Counted from the stretch's first letter, positions 1 to 6,857 are shown. The stretch: DNA of 8,866 nt from an uncultured Paracoccaceae bacterium (GCA_938038825.1 CALHST010000396.1:1-8866), one strand, 5' to 3'. Program-made: numbers and translations. The notes: generated by a model from the sequence alone, not told the origin.

Positions 1-36
1 GCCCGGCAACGGGCCGACTTTGCTGACCAGAGTCAT
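1..36 (-). CDS. Possible start of the next minus-strand gene (partial, runs off the window)
   Basis: On the minus strand, an ATG at 36-34 lies only 5 bases after the TAA stop of the SDR gene and opens a stop-free frame to the window edge, reading MTLVSKVGPLPG. The tight spacing is what one expects of a co-transcribed downstream gene. Only 12 codons are visible and the upstream purine-rich stretch is a weak ribosome binding site, so this is a suggestion. The same bases also form a GC-rich hairpin (1-14), so a terminator whose T-tract lies outside the window is an alternative reading. A third option is the end of a convergent plus-strand gene, because frame 1 is open from base 1 to a TAG at 43-45. 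Confidence 0.3.
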   Translation of the reverse strand, partial: MTLVSKVGPLPG

Positions 37-41
37 GCCGT

Positions 42-779
42 TTAGCCGCGTCCGATAAACGGCATCGAACTGGCCATCACAGTCATGAATTGCACATTGG
101 CGTCCAAGGGCAGGCTTGCCATATGCACCACCGATTGAGACACGTTTTGCACGTCCATGACGGGTTCTGCTTTAATGGACAGATCTGCCTGGGGAACGCC
201 GCTGCCCATTTTCGCAGTCATGTCAGACGCCGCGTTGCCGATATCGATCTGACCGCAAGCGATGTTATAGGGACGCCCATCCAAAGAAATCGTGCGCGTC
301 ATGCCCGTAATCGCGTGTTTCGACGCTGTATACGGTGTCGAGCCGGGGCGAGGAACTGCAGCCGAAATCGAACCGTTATTGATGATGCGCCCGCCTTGCG
401 GATTCTGTGCGCGCATCAGGTTAAATGCACCTCGGGCCGCTAGAAAAGCGCCGTATAGGTTCACATTCATGACGGTCAGGAAATCTTCTGGGGGGATATC
501 CCCGATGGGGGCGGCTGGAACGTTATTCCCCGCATTGTTGAAGAGAACGTCCAAACGCCCGTGATACGCTTGGATCTGTTTGAACAATGCATCGACGCTG
601 TCGGCATTTGTGATGTCACATGCGATCGCAGATCCGGACCCCATCAAAGCGACTGTTTCATCAAGCGCTTCGATCCGCCGTCCGGTGACGATTACTGTGT
701 ATCCGTCCTGCGCCATTGCAATTGCACATGCGCGGCCAATGCCAGAGCCGCCCCCTGTAATCAGTGCGATTTTTGACAT
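42..779 (-). CDS. Short-chain dehydrogenase/reductase (SDR family oxidoreductase)
   Basis: A 245-residue classical SDR, a cytosolic NAD(P)-dependent oxidoreductase with a Rossmann fold. Visible motifs are the dinucleotide-binding TGGGSGIG at residues 8-15, NNAG at 81-84, an NVN element near 105-107, the catalytic Ser around 137, and Tyr150/Lys154 in YTASK. The length is typical for the classical family. Arg34-Arg35 at the end of the second beta strand would fit NADP(H) better than NAD(H), but this is an inference. The start at 779 is chosen because the Rossmann strand begins right after it (MSKIALITGG) and AAGGAG lies 10 bases upstream. The frame stays open upstream to 1049, but that part is rich in Ser, Pro, Cys and Arg and does not look coding. 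The C-terminus (MPFIGRG) resembles an SDR type I associate with Rhodobacterales and other proteobacteria. Its substrate cannot be told from sequence. It lies downstream of the hydrolase gene on the same strand. Confidence 0.93.
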   Translation of the reverse strand: MSKIALITGGGSGIGRACAIAMAQDGYTVIVTGRRIEALDETVALMGSGSAIACDITNADSVDALFKQIQAYHGRLDVLFNNAGNNVPAAPIGDIPPEDFLTVMNVNLYGAFLAARGAFNLMRAQNPQGGRIINNGSISAAVPRPGSTPYTASKHAITGMTRTISLDGRPYNIACGQIDIGNAASDMTAKMGSGVPQADLSIKAEPVMDVQNVSQSVVHMASLPLDANVQFMTVMASSMPFIGRG

Positions 780-789
780 GAATTTTGTT

Positions 790-795
790 CTCCTT
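790..795 (-). promoter_or_regulatory. Ribosome binding site of the SDR gene
   Basis: On the minus strand AAGGAG lies 10 bases before the ATG at 779. It is a near-consensus Shine-Dalgarno sequence and decides the start in favour of residue M of MSKIALITGG, against the longer open frame. Confidence 0.75.
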
Positions 796-829
796 GACCT
801 TGTGTCAGACCGATGCGTCGATGGCTTTG

Positions 830-843
830 GACACCTAGGTGTC
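830..843. promoter_or_regulatory. Perfect 14-base palindrome upstream of the SDR gene, possible operator
   Basis: GACACCTAGGTGTC is identical to its own reverse complement across all 14 bases. Its centre is about 57 bases upstream of the SDR start codon, in the 190-base non-coding gap between the hydrolase stop and the SDR start. Perfect dyads at this distance often bind dimeric regulators near a promoter. No convincing -35/-10 pair could be fixed around it (only a GATATT-like element just upstream on the minus strand), so the role is inferred. Confidence 0.4.
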
Positions 844-969
844 GAATATCGGATGACACTGTGGGTCAGCGATGCATCCGGGAATTTTCCGATTGGTGAC
901 CTGTCTTGCGACGGAATACAAGTCAGTGGCGCTGGAGCCGGGCAATCACATGAGGGAACATAACTGCGA

Positions 970-2109
970 TTAGGTATACTGCTGGAGAAAAGCATCAATT
1001 GCGCGATCATGTCTTGGATATTTGAAACCGCGTTCGTGAAACCCAACATGTCCGCCGCTTTGCGTCAGCAACACTTTGGCATTGGGTGCAACAGCCGCCT
1101 GAAGGGTTTCATAGGGATCAACCGGTATCCACGGATCATTTCGCGCGTGGATCAACAAAGTTGGAATTGGCAGATCAAACATAAATCGGGTCCCTGCGGT
1201 TTTGGCATAATAGTCGCCAACATCCGTGTACCCATTTCGGGGCGCAGTAAACGCGTCGTCTAATGCACGCACAGACGATGCCGCAGAAATGGCGTTGTGC
1301 TCGTCCGGGGATAATTTTGCGCGGGAATGCAGGAATTCTGCCCGCATATTTGACATCAAATGACGATGATAGAGCCGATTTCGGCGCGCCATCAATTGGT
1401 CCGCTGCCGCGGCAGGTTCCAAAGGGGCAGACACTGTTGCAGCCCCGATCAGCAGATCCTTGGCCCAAGCCTGGCCCAGTACATTGACCAAAATATTCCC
1501 ACCCAAGGAAAATCCAACTGCGAAAACGCCGTTGGTTGTCAGGTGCGGCGGCAACCCTGTCAGGACATCCCGAATGTCATCGACGCAGCCGCCAAAATAA
1601 AATCCGTTTGCAACGGCGCGCGAGGGGCCAGCTCCTCTCAGATTGAGGCGTAGAACCCGCCTGCCGCGCGCCACGTGAAAATGTGTACTGCGCCGCATAT
1701 AAGGGCTTTCCTGATCCCCCGTTAACCCGTGTATGAGCACAATGAGAGGCCCATGGCGAGGGCCTTTGGGCATGCTCAACGCACCAACAAGTCTGTCACC
1801 TGTGCTATCTCGCGTGATAAATTCCAGCCGCTCGCCATCATTCAGAGCATTTGTTCGCAGGGGCACAACACTGTTGCGGATGGTTTGCAGATCGCCACCC
1901 CACCAAGGTGGTTTGTCGCGAAACATTGGATCGTCGATAGCGTGCAATGCGTGCGGTTGGTCCAAGTGTAAATTGCGCCCAAGTCTTGACGCACCTTTTG
2001 AAACGGCGCGGTCCTTGACCGCCCAAGATGTATAGAGTGGCGCGCGCAACAAGGATGGCAAGCCGATGGACAGAAATTGCGACAATTGTGCGAACTGATG
2101 ATCTATCAA
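970..2109 (-). CDS. YheT-type alpha/beta hydrolase
   Basis: An alpha/beta-fold hydrolase of the YheT/ABHD1-3 type (putative esterase or lipase-like, substrate unknown). With the long start it has 379 residues. In order: PPWWGGDLQT (68-77), the hallmark of this subfamily; oxyanion-hole HGLTG (127-131); LNLRGAG (155-161); nucleophile elbow GFSLGGN with Ser201; Asp325 in NDPWIP; and His354 in GGHVGF. The catalytic triad is therefore complete. The start is uncertain. The frame opens with TTG at 2109, directly after an in-frame TGA, with no visible ribosome binding site. The first ATG is at 1926 (residue 62), just before the conserved PPWW motif, and would give 318 residues, closer to the roughly 340 of E. 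coli YheT. The 61 extra residues look moderately protein-like. The gene is divergent from the GTPase cluster and upstream of the SDR on the same strand, but a 190-base gap argues against tight coupling. Confidence 0.92.
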   Translation of the reverse strand: MIDHQFAQLSQFLSIGLPSLLRAPLYTSWAVKDRAVSKGASRLGRNLHLDQPHALHAIDDPMFRDKPPWWGGDLQTIRNSVVPLRTNALNDGERLEFITRDSTGDRLVGALSMPKGPRHGPLIVLIHGLTGDQESPYMRRSTHFHVARGRRVLRLNLRGAGPSRAVANGFYFGGCVDDIRDVLTGLPPHLTTNGVFAVGFSLGGNILVNVLGQAWAKDLLIGAATVSAPLEPAAAADQLMARRNRLYHRHLMSNMRAEFLHSRAKLSPDEHNAISAASSVRALDDAFTAPRNGYTDVGDYYAKTAGTRFMFDLPIPTLLIHARNDPWIPVDPYETLQAAVAPNAKVLLTQSGGHVGFHERGFKYPRHDRAIDAFLQQYT

Positions 2110-2133
2110 TCAAAATTCTGTGAGTGTTGTCAA
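2105..2133 (-). promoter_or_regulatory. Weak candidate promoter for the hydrolase gene
   Basis: The minus strand carries a perfect TTGACA at 2133-2128. The hexamer 17 bases further on (ATTGAT) matches the -10 consensus poorly. If this promoter were real, transcription would begin around 2095-2100, inside the longest open frame, and would favour a hydrolase start downstream of the TTG at 2109. Confidence 0.2.
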
Positions 2134-2346
2134 AAAGAGCTAAAAAATTGAGAATTGGCGCAATGATCCATAAAAATAGGCCAAATCACCGGAAACTATA
2201 GGCTTTTCGAAATCCAGCAAAACCCTAATTCCCCTGCTGGTTGCGGATCTCTACAAGAATGACACATTGTGCCGATTTAGGTCCATTTTTCGTCTAATTG
2301 TCGCCTTCCAGCTTTGATTGTTGGGCTTCGAACGGTGAGGCTGAAC
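2110..2346. other. Divergent intergenic region between the hydrolase gene and the GTPase cluster
   Basis: About 237 bases with no convincing gene, AT-rich around 2130-2180. It must hold the promoter of the four-gene plus-strand cluster and probably that of the hydrolase. A short inverted repeat, CCAGCA (2214-2219) with TGCTGG (2235-2240), could form a 6-base-pair stem with a 15-base loop. I could not identify a convincing plus-strand -35/-10 pair. Confidence 0.6.
2335..2340 (+). promoter_or_regulatory. Ribosome binding site of the first cluster gene
   Basis: GTGAGG lies 6 bases before the ATG at 2347. It supports that start over the upstream in-frame TTG at 2314, which has no comparable site. 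Confidence 0.55.
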
Positions 2347-3207
2347 ATGAAACCGACAAAACTGGACTTTATCATTAATAGCGCATCTTGCTCTGCTGCA
2401 TTCCAGCTGAGTGATGCAGGGCTAACGCCTTTGAAACCCAGCACGCCCAAACTGGCGGATGCTGCCGGGCGGACCCGCGACTTGTGGGCAAGCCTTGATG
2501 CGCTTGTTCCCGACTCAGGCATTATGATTGCCAAACGTGACGACGGACAATCCGTTGCATCGCGCAAGGGCGGGCTGATCATTGAAGCGACGGGTGCCAT
2601 CAACATCGGCATTATGCGGGCTGCTATGCAAAACGAGGATGCCGTTAAACCGAACCTAGCCGACGGCCTTTCCGAAGACCAACAGCCGGGGCCTAAGGCC
2701 CTGTGGAACTTGGCGCGCTGGATTGAGCAAATCGAAGCCAATCGCGTTTTGGTTGTGACGGCCGGGGACACGGAATTAAAGCTTTGGGCGCGCAAGGGTC
2801 GGTTTGGCACGGAAACCGGCGTTATGGCTTCCGATGTCGCATCAGCCGTTCTCGAGGCCGGATCCGCAAAGAAACCGATTTCCTTGGCTTATGACATGTG
2901 GACCGAGGATGCGCCTGAACTGGTGTGCGATCCGGTTGACCTGTTTTCCCGGGTGCCTTCGGACGCTGCGGAATGGGTCATGGACAACACCGGGTGCCCG
3001 CGTACGTCACCCAAAAATGCCACGCTGGAAGATGCAGCGCAGGCAGCAGCCCTGGCTGAACGCTTGTTACTTTGGGGCGAAGGACGCCCATCTGAAGTTG
3101 CGATCCTGCGCGAGGGCGGGGCTAAGGAAATTGTGGCGCGGTGCGACGCGTCTTCTCATATCTTCATTAAGACGTTGGGCTTGGCCCAAAATCATTCTCT
3201 AAATTAA
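2347..3207 (+). CDS. Unrecognised 286-residue protein, first gene of the roadblock/dynamin GTPase cluster
   Basis: I do not recognise a named family. The product is predicted soluble: no signal peptide and no membrane segment are visible. Three stretches share a pattern of an amphipathic helix followed by two short beta strands joined by a turn: residues about 43-75 (LW at 46-47, strand GIMIAK, ending SRKG), about 116-151 (LW at 119-120, strand RVLVVT, ending ARKG), and about 228-267 (strands EVAILR and EIVARC). Helix plus beta hairpin is also how the Roadblock/LC7 fold begins, so a diverged roadblock-like or longin-like adaptor is possible, but this is inference. The ATG at 2347 is preferred for its GTGAGG site; an in-frame TTG at 2314 would add 11 residues. 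It ends 15 bases before the first GTPase gene and is almost surely co-transcribed with it, suggesting an adaptor or partner for the GTPases. Confidence 0.88.
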   Translation: MKPTKLDFIINSASCSAAFQLSDAGLTPLKPSTPKLADAAGRTRDLWASLDALVPDSGIMIAKRDDGQSVASRKGGLIIEATGAINIGIMRAAMQNEDAVKPNLADGLSEDQQPGPKALWNLARWIEQIEANRVLVVTAGDTELKLWARKGRFGTETGVMASDVASAVLEAGSAKKPISLAYDMWTEDAPELVCDPVDLFSRVPSDAAEWVMDNTGCPRTSPKNATLEDAAQAAALAERLLLWGEGRPSEVAILREGGAKEIVARCDASSHIFIKTLGLAQNHSLN

Positions 3208-3222
3208 AAAGTAGGTCATTCC

Positions 3223-5307
3223 ATGCAAGACAATGTTTTTGAAACGTATCTCGCGCAATCCACTGAGGTTGAACAAGATGTCGAAGATATCCGGGAAAGC
3301 CGCAATGACCTGAACAATGCTTTGCAAAAGCTGGAAGGTGCGGTTGTTACCAACGAAGTGCCAACCATCACGACGTTGTCCGATGACTTTGGCAGCTTTT
3401 CCGCCAAAGTGGCGTTGATTGGGCAGGTTAAGGCAGGCAAAACAGCCCTTGTGAACGCCCTGTTGGGTGTGAGCGACCTGTTGCCATCGGATGTGAACCC
3501 TTGGACCTCGGTAGTGACTTCGGTTCACGTGAATTGCACACCACCAAACGGCAAACGCGCCATTTTCAACTTCTTTGACGAGCAAGATTGGGAAGACTTG
3601 GTGTCCAGCAGTGGGCGTATCGTCAAGTTGGCCAAAAAGGCACGGTTAGACTCTCAGCTGGACGAATTAACGGAACAAATCGAGGCGTTGAAGGAACGTA
3701 CCGAAGGGCGTTTGGGCAAGAACTTCAAAATGTTGCTGGGCAACCGCCACGCCTTTACCAAATACGATGCTGATTTGATCAAACGCTATGTGTGTTTGGG
3801 CGAAGATGACGTGAATGAAGACAAAGAAGGCCGCTTTGCCGACTTGACGAAATCTGCCGATCTGTACCTTGAAAACAGTCAGTTCAACTATCCGGTGACG
3901 ATTGCCGACACGCCGGGCGTAAACGATCCGTTCTTGGTCCGCGAAGCAGCGACACTGCAGAACCTGGGTGATTGCGACATTTGTATCGTGGTTCTAAGCG
4001 CGCATCAGGCTCTAAGTTCGGTTGATCTGGGTCTGATGCGGGTTTTGAAAAGCCTCAAAAGCAAGCGTTTGATCGCCTTTGTGAACCGCATTGACGAACT
4101 TCCCGATCCGCACAATCAAGTACACGAGATCCGCGATTATATCGCCGGGGTCTTGAAGAAACAAAATCTGGATGGCGATATTCCGATTGTATTTGGCAGT
4201 GCTGCATGGGCGGACGCCGCCATCATCGGCAATTACGACAACCTTCCAGAAGACTCTGTTGAGAGCCTGGCCGCCTTGGTGGAAGCCCGGAGTGCCGCTT
4301 TGAAGCCCGGTGCGTCGGACGATTACAACATCGACAATCTGGTTGATGTCAGCGGAATTCGCGCGTTGCGCGCCACCATCAACCGGAAAGTCTGGGAAGA
4401 GGTTTACCGCCCCAAAGTCGCGGCTGATGCGAACCGTGCGCGCCGTATTGCAGAACGGTCATTGCTGTATTTGCGCGAAGCTAACAAGGGCCCGGATTTC
4501 GAACCCAACCTGGCCGGGATCGATAAGGCCCTAAGTGAGCTTAAAACTGGCCAAAAAGGGTTGCAGAAGACTCTGGATGACTATGGTGACAGCGCCAAAG
4601 AATCCGTCAAGATGAACATGGCAACCACCTATATGTCGTTCATCAAGAAGGAAAAGATTAAGCTGACAACGTGCTTGTCCAAATCCGGAAAAGTAGGGGA
4701 TTGGACGCCAGACACAGAAGGTTTGCGCACTGATCTGAACGCTGTTTATTCGGAGTTTGACGAAGAAACGGTGCAATTCTTTGGTAAGTTGAACGACAAG
4801 CTGCTCAAGACTGTTTCGGGTGCCTACAACCTTGTTCTGGGCACCAGCGAAGGTGTGCGGATCACACCGCTGCCGGTCCGCGACGCGCCATTGCCGTTGT
4901 CTTTGATGCGCACCATGAGCATTGATTTGCGGGCCAGCAGTTCATTTGATTGGTTGCGCCGAAAGTTGGACAAGTCTGTCTATCTTAGTCAGTTCGAAGC
5001 CATCGCAACGGACGACATGCGCAGCACCATCGACGAGATTTGTGCCGAAACTATCGAACTGCATTTGGGCAATGTTGGTGACAGCATGCAGGAATTCCTG
5101 CGGGAACATTTTGTGACGATCAAATCGTTGTCCCAACAGGGCGACGACGCGTTGGAAGCACAGTTAGAAGATCTGCGCAGCACAGACATCGAAACAGCCA
5201 AGCGCATGAAAGCGCTGCGGGATGCAAGCGACGTGTTGCTGACACTGGAAGCGGCGTTTTTGGATGATGAGCCCGACGATGTTGCACAATTTGGTGTCGC
5301 GACATGA
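3223..5307 (+). CDS. Large dynamin-superfamily GTPase (694 residues)
   Basis: A GTPase of the bacterial dynamin-like type. Visible motifs are the P-loop GQVKAGKT (67-74) after a hydrophobic strand, a G2 threonine in PWTSVVT (probably Thr95), G3 DTPG (229-232), G4 NRID (288-291) and a G5-like GSAAW (325-329). Before the G domain is an N-terminal helix (about 15-40). Between G2 and G3 lies a roughly 130-residue stretch holding a charged heptad-like segment (about 141-163), probably coiled coil. Residues about 390-694 are mostly helical, as expected for the stalk of dynamin-like proteins, and end in an acidic tail (LDDEPDD, 680-686). No transmembrane segment is evident. G4 has Arg where Lys is canonical. 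AGTAGG lies 7 bases before the start. The stop overlaps the start of the next GTPase by four bases. Family members remodel or tether membranes; here that role is inferred. Confidence 0.93.
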   Translation: MQDNVFETYLAQSTEVEQDVEDIRESRNDLNNALQKLEGAVVTNEVPTITTLSDDFGSFSAKVALIGQVKAGKTALVNALLGVSDLLPSDVNPWTSVVTSVHVNCTPPNGKRAIFNFFDEQDWEDLVSSSGRIVKLAKKARLDSQLDELTEQIEALKERTEGRLGKNFKMLLGNRHAFTKYDADLIKRYVCLGEDDVNEDKEGRFADLTKSADLYLENSQFNYPVTIADTPGVNDPFLVREAATLQNLGDCDICIVVLSAHQALSSVDLGLMRVLKSLKSKRLIAFVNRIDELPDPHNQVHEIRDYIAGVLKKQNLDGDIPIVFGSAAWADAAIIGNYDNLPEDSVESLAALVEARSAALKPGASDDYNIDNLVDVSGIRALRATINRKVWEEVYRPKVAADANRARRIAERSLLYLREANKGPDFEPNLAGIDKALSELKTGQKGLQKTLDDYGDSAKESVKMNMATTYMSFIKKEKIKLTTCLSKSGKVGDWTPDTEGLRTDLNAVYSEFDEETVQFFGKLNDKLLKTVSGAYNLVLGTSEGVRITPLPVRDAPLPLSLMRTMSIDLRASSSFDWLRRKLDKSVYLSQFEAIATDDMRSTIDEICAETIELHLGNVGDSMQEFLREHFVTIKSLSQQGDDALEAQLEDLRSTDIETAKRMKALRDASDVLLTLEAAFLDDEPDDVAQFGVAT

Positions 5308-6380
5308 GTGCCCCAGCCGCATCAAATGTCGCCCATGACGTGATCGACACGTGGCGTTCAGACAAACCTGTTGTTGGATTGATGGGTGAATTCAGCGCGG
5401 GCAAATCGACCCTGTTGAATTTCATGCTACAAGCAGAAGCGGCACCAACCAAAGTCACGGCGACCCCGATGCCGCCGACCTGGTTCACCTTTTCTGATGA
5501 CGCCTATACTGTGGGTCTAACAGCTGACGGCGTTGAAGAACCTGTTGATTTGTCACGTGACGATATCGACTTTCGGGCGTCATATTTGATGATCCGCAAA
5601 GGCATGCCGAGTGATGTGCTGAAAACCTGCGATATCATCGACCCTCCGGGCATTTCAGATCCTGAATTGCGCAAAGATGCCTTGCGGTTTTTGGCGCGTT
5701 ACATTGATTTTGTGGTCTGGTGTACCGGGGCAAGCCAAGCGTGGCGCCAAACGGAAAACGCGGCCTATAGAAAGTTCGCGCAGACAACCAAAGCAAACAG
5801 CATTCTTGTGATCACACGGTTCGACAAGCTGCGGAGCCAAAAAGATCGTGACAAAGTTCTGAAACGCGTACGCACCGAAGCGGGCGCATTTTTCCTGGAT
5901 GTTGTGGCATTGAAAACGACCAAAGCTGCAGCCGTTTCACTTGAAAATCGCAACGACGATGAAACGGGCGATTGGGTCACGACAGGCGGTTACGGGTTCG
6001 AAAAAGCCTTTGCGAAAGCCTTGTCGGAAACCAAGCCGAAACGCGTCAAGAACGAAAAAAAGGCCGCCGCACCAAAACCGCAGTCAAAAAAGAAGAAACC
6101 CGCGCAAAAAACACCCGTGAACACAGGGTCCAGCGTGGATTTCGCGGAAGCGATAGAGAAGCTCAAAACAATACCTGCAAATTGCCTCGATTGTTCTGAA
6201 ATTGATCATCTAATTGCCTCAATTGATTGCGAAAGTTTACCCAAGCGAACGGACAATCAGTCGCTGCGCGCAATAATACGGACAGACGTTAATGGGCTGG
6301 AATTTGACAGACTACTTTCGCAAATCGAGCGAGAAGTCTCCGCATTTGAGCACGGAAACAGCTTCCGTCTTGACAGCTGA
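5304..6380 (+). CDS. Second, shorter dynamin-like GTPase (358 residues)
   Basis: The GTPase domain starts almost at once: P-loop GEFSAGKS (28-35), in the form GEFSAGKST typical of bacterial dynamin-like proteins, a G2 Thr probably at 52 (VTATP), G3 DPPG (113-116) and G4 TRFD (171-174), again with Arg replacing Lys. Residues about 244-269 form a strongly basic, low-complexity Lys/Ala/Pro linker including KKKK at 262-265. A small, mainly helical C-terminal domain follows (about 277-350). It lacks the long helical stalk of its partner. The start overlaps the previous stop as ATGA, and no clear Shine-Dalgarno precedes it, so translation is probably coupled to the larger GTPase. Tandem bacterial dynamin pairs such as Campylobacter DLP1/DLP2 and Streptomyces DynA/DynB work together, which makes a hetero-oligomer likely here. 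This is an inference. Confidence 0.92.
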   Translation: MSAPAASNVAHDVIDTWRSDKPVVGLMGEFSAGKSTLLNFMLQAEAAPTKVTATPMPPTWFTFSDDAYTVGLTADGVEEPVDLSRDDIDFRASYLMIRKGMPSDVLKTCDIIDPPGISDPELRKDALRFLARYIDFVVWCTGASQAWRQTENAAYRKFAQTTKANSILVITRFDKLRSQKDRDKVLKRVRTEAGAFFLDVVALKTTKAAAVSLENRNDDETGDWVTTGGYGFEKAFAKALSETKPKRVKNEKKAAAPKPQSKKKKPAQKTPVNTGSSVDFAEAIEKLKTIPANCLDCSEIDHLIASIDCESLPKRTDNQSLRAIIRTDVNGLEFDRLLSQIEREVSAFEHGNSFRLDS

Positions 6381-6471
6381 CGAGGACAACACCCCTCAAA
6401 AGACCCAAGAACCAACCAACCTTGAAACACCACACCCCAAAACACCTGAAAACCTTGAAAAGGAAAATACA
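6381..6471 (+). promoter_or_regulatory. A/C-rich leader of the roadblock gene
   Basis: This 91-base gap between the second GTPase and the roadblock gene is dominated by A and C with few T and G, and looks unlikely to form structure. It contains AACCTTGAAA twice (6418-6427 and 6451-6460) and ends in a good ribosome binding site. It is stop-free in the roadblock frame, and that openness extends back to 6277 inside the GTPase gene, so an N-terminally extended protein from ATG 6292 cannot be excluded. An unstructured leader would favour independent, strong translation of the last gene. Confidence 0.45.
6459..6464 (+). promoter_or_regulatory. Ribosome binding site of the roadblock gene
   Basis: AAAGGA lies 7 bases before the ATG at 6472 and fixes the roadblock start there, over the upstream in-frame ATG at 6292, which has no such site. 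The preceding GTPase gene, by contrast, has no clear site. Confidence 0.65.
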
Positions 6472-6828
6472 ATGTCAACTACAGATATCTCAGGCCTGAG
6501 CGACATCTCTGGCTTCATCGGCGCATGCTTGGTCGATACAGAAACCGGCCTGATGATGGCCTCCGAAGGCGGCGAAGACTTTGATCTGGAAACCGCTGGC
6601 GCGGCGAACGTTGAAGTTGTGAAAGCAAAAATGAACGCGATGAGCATGCTGGGTCTCGAAGAGAATATCGACGACATCCTGATCACATTGGGAAGCCAGT
6701 TCCACTTGATCCGCCCATTGGCAGAAACGCCTTCCGTGTTCTTGTACACTGCGTTGCACAAGAAAAGCGCGAACTTGGGTATGGCCCGTGTTCAAGTGAA
6801 AAAAGTAGAAAAGACACTGGAAATCTAA
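6472..6828 (+). CDS. Roadblock/LC7 domain protein (118 residues)
   Basis: A single-domain Roadblock/LC7 protein. After a short N-terminal helix come the strands GFIGACLVD and GLMMASEGG (about residues 13-34), a long central helix (about 45-62), then strands DDILITLG, FHLIRPL and SVFLYTALH (about 67-95) and a C-terminal helix starting at about 97 (ANLGMARVQVKKVEKTLE). This order (helix, two strands, helix, three strands, helix) and the length match the roadblock fold. Family members dimerise and regulate or scaffold NTPases; MglB is the GTPase-activating protein of the small GTPase MglA. No small Ras-like GTPase is encoded here, only two dynamin-like GTPases, so these are the likely partners (inference). 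A good ribosome binding site and a terminator 30 bases after the stop suggest it ends the operon and may be made in excess of the GTPases. Confidence 0.88.
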   Translation: MSTTDISGLSDISGFIGACLVDTETGLMMASEGGEDFDLETAGAANVEVVKAKMNAMSMLGLEENIDDILITLGSQFHLIRPLAETPSVFLYTALHKKSANLGMARVQVKKVEKTLEI

Positions 6829-6857
6829 TCTGATTTCTCGACACTATTTGAAAATAG

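Noticed and set aside
492..503. Perfect palindrome GGGGATATCCCC
   Set aside because: It lies inside the SDR coding sequence and simply encodes part of a conserved-looking segment (GDIPPED); a regulatory role is unlikely.
780..1049. N-terminal extension of the SDR reading frame by 90 codons
   Set aside because: The extension is rich in Ser, Pro, Cys and Arg, overlaps the end of the hydrolase gene, and the Rossmann fold plus a good ribosome binding site mark the start at 779.
2277..2810. Minus-strand open frame of 177 codons opposite the first cluster gene
   Set aside because: It lies antisense to a gene with a better start and operon context, and its composition is Ser/Ala/Arg-rich with no recognisable motif.
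2804..3202. Plus-strand open frame of 132 codons in another frame of the orphan gene
   Set aside because: It is rich in Trp, Arg, Pro and Cys and lies wholly within the 286-residue gene; typical out-of-frame shadow.
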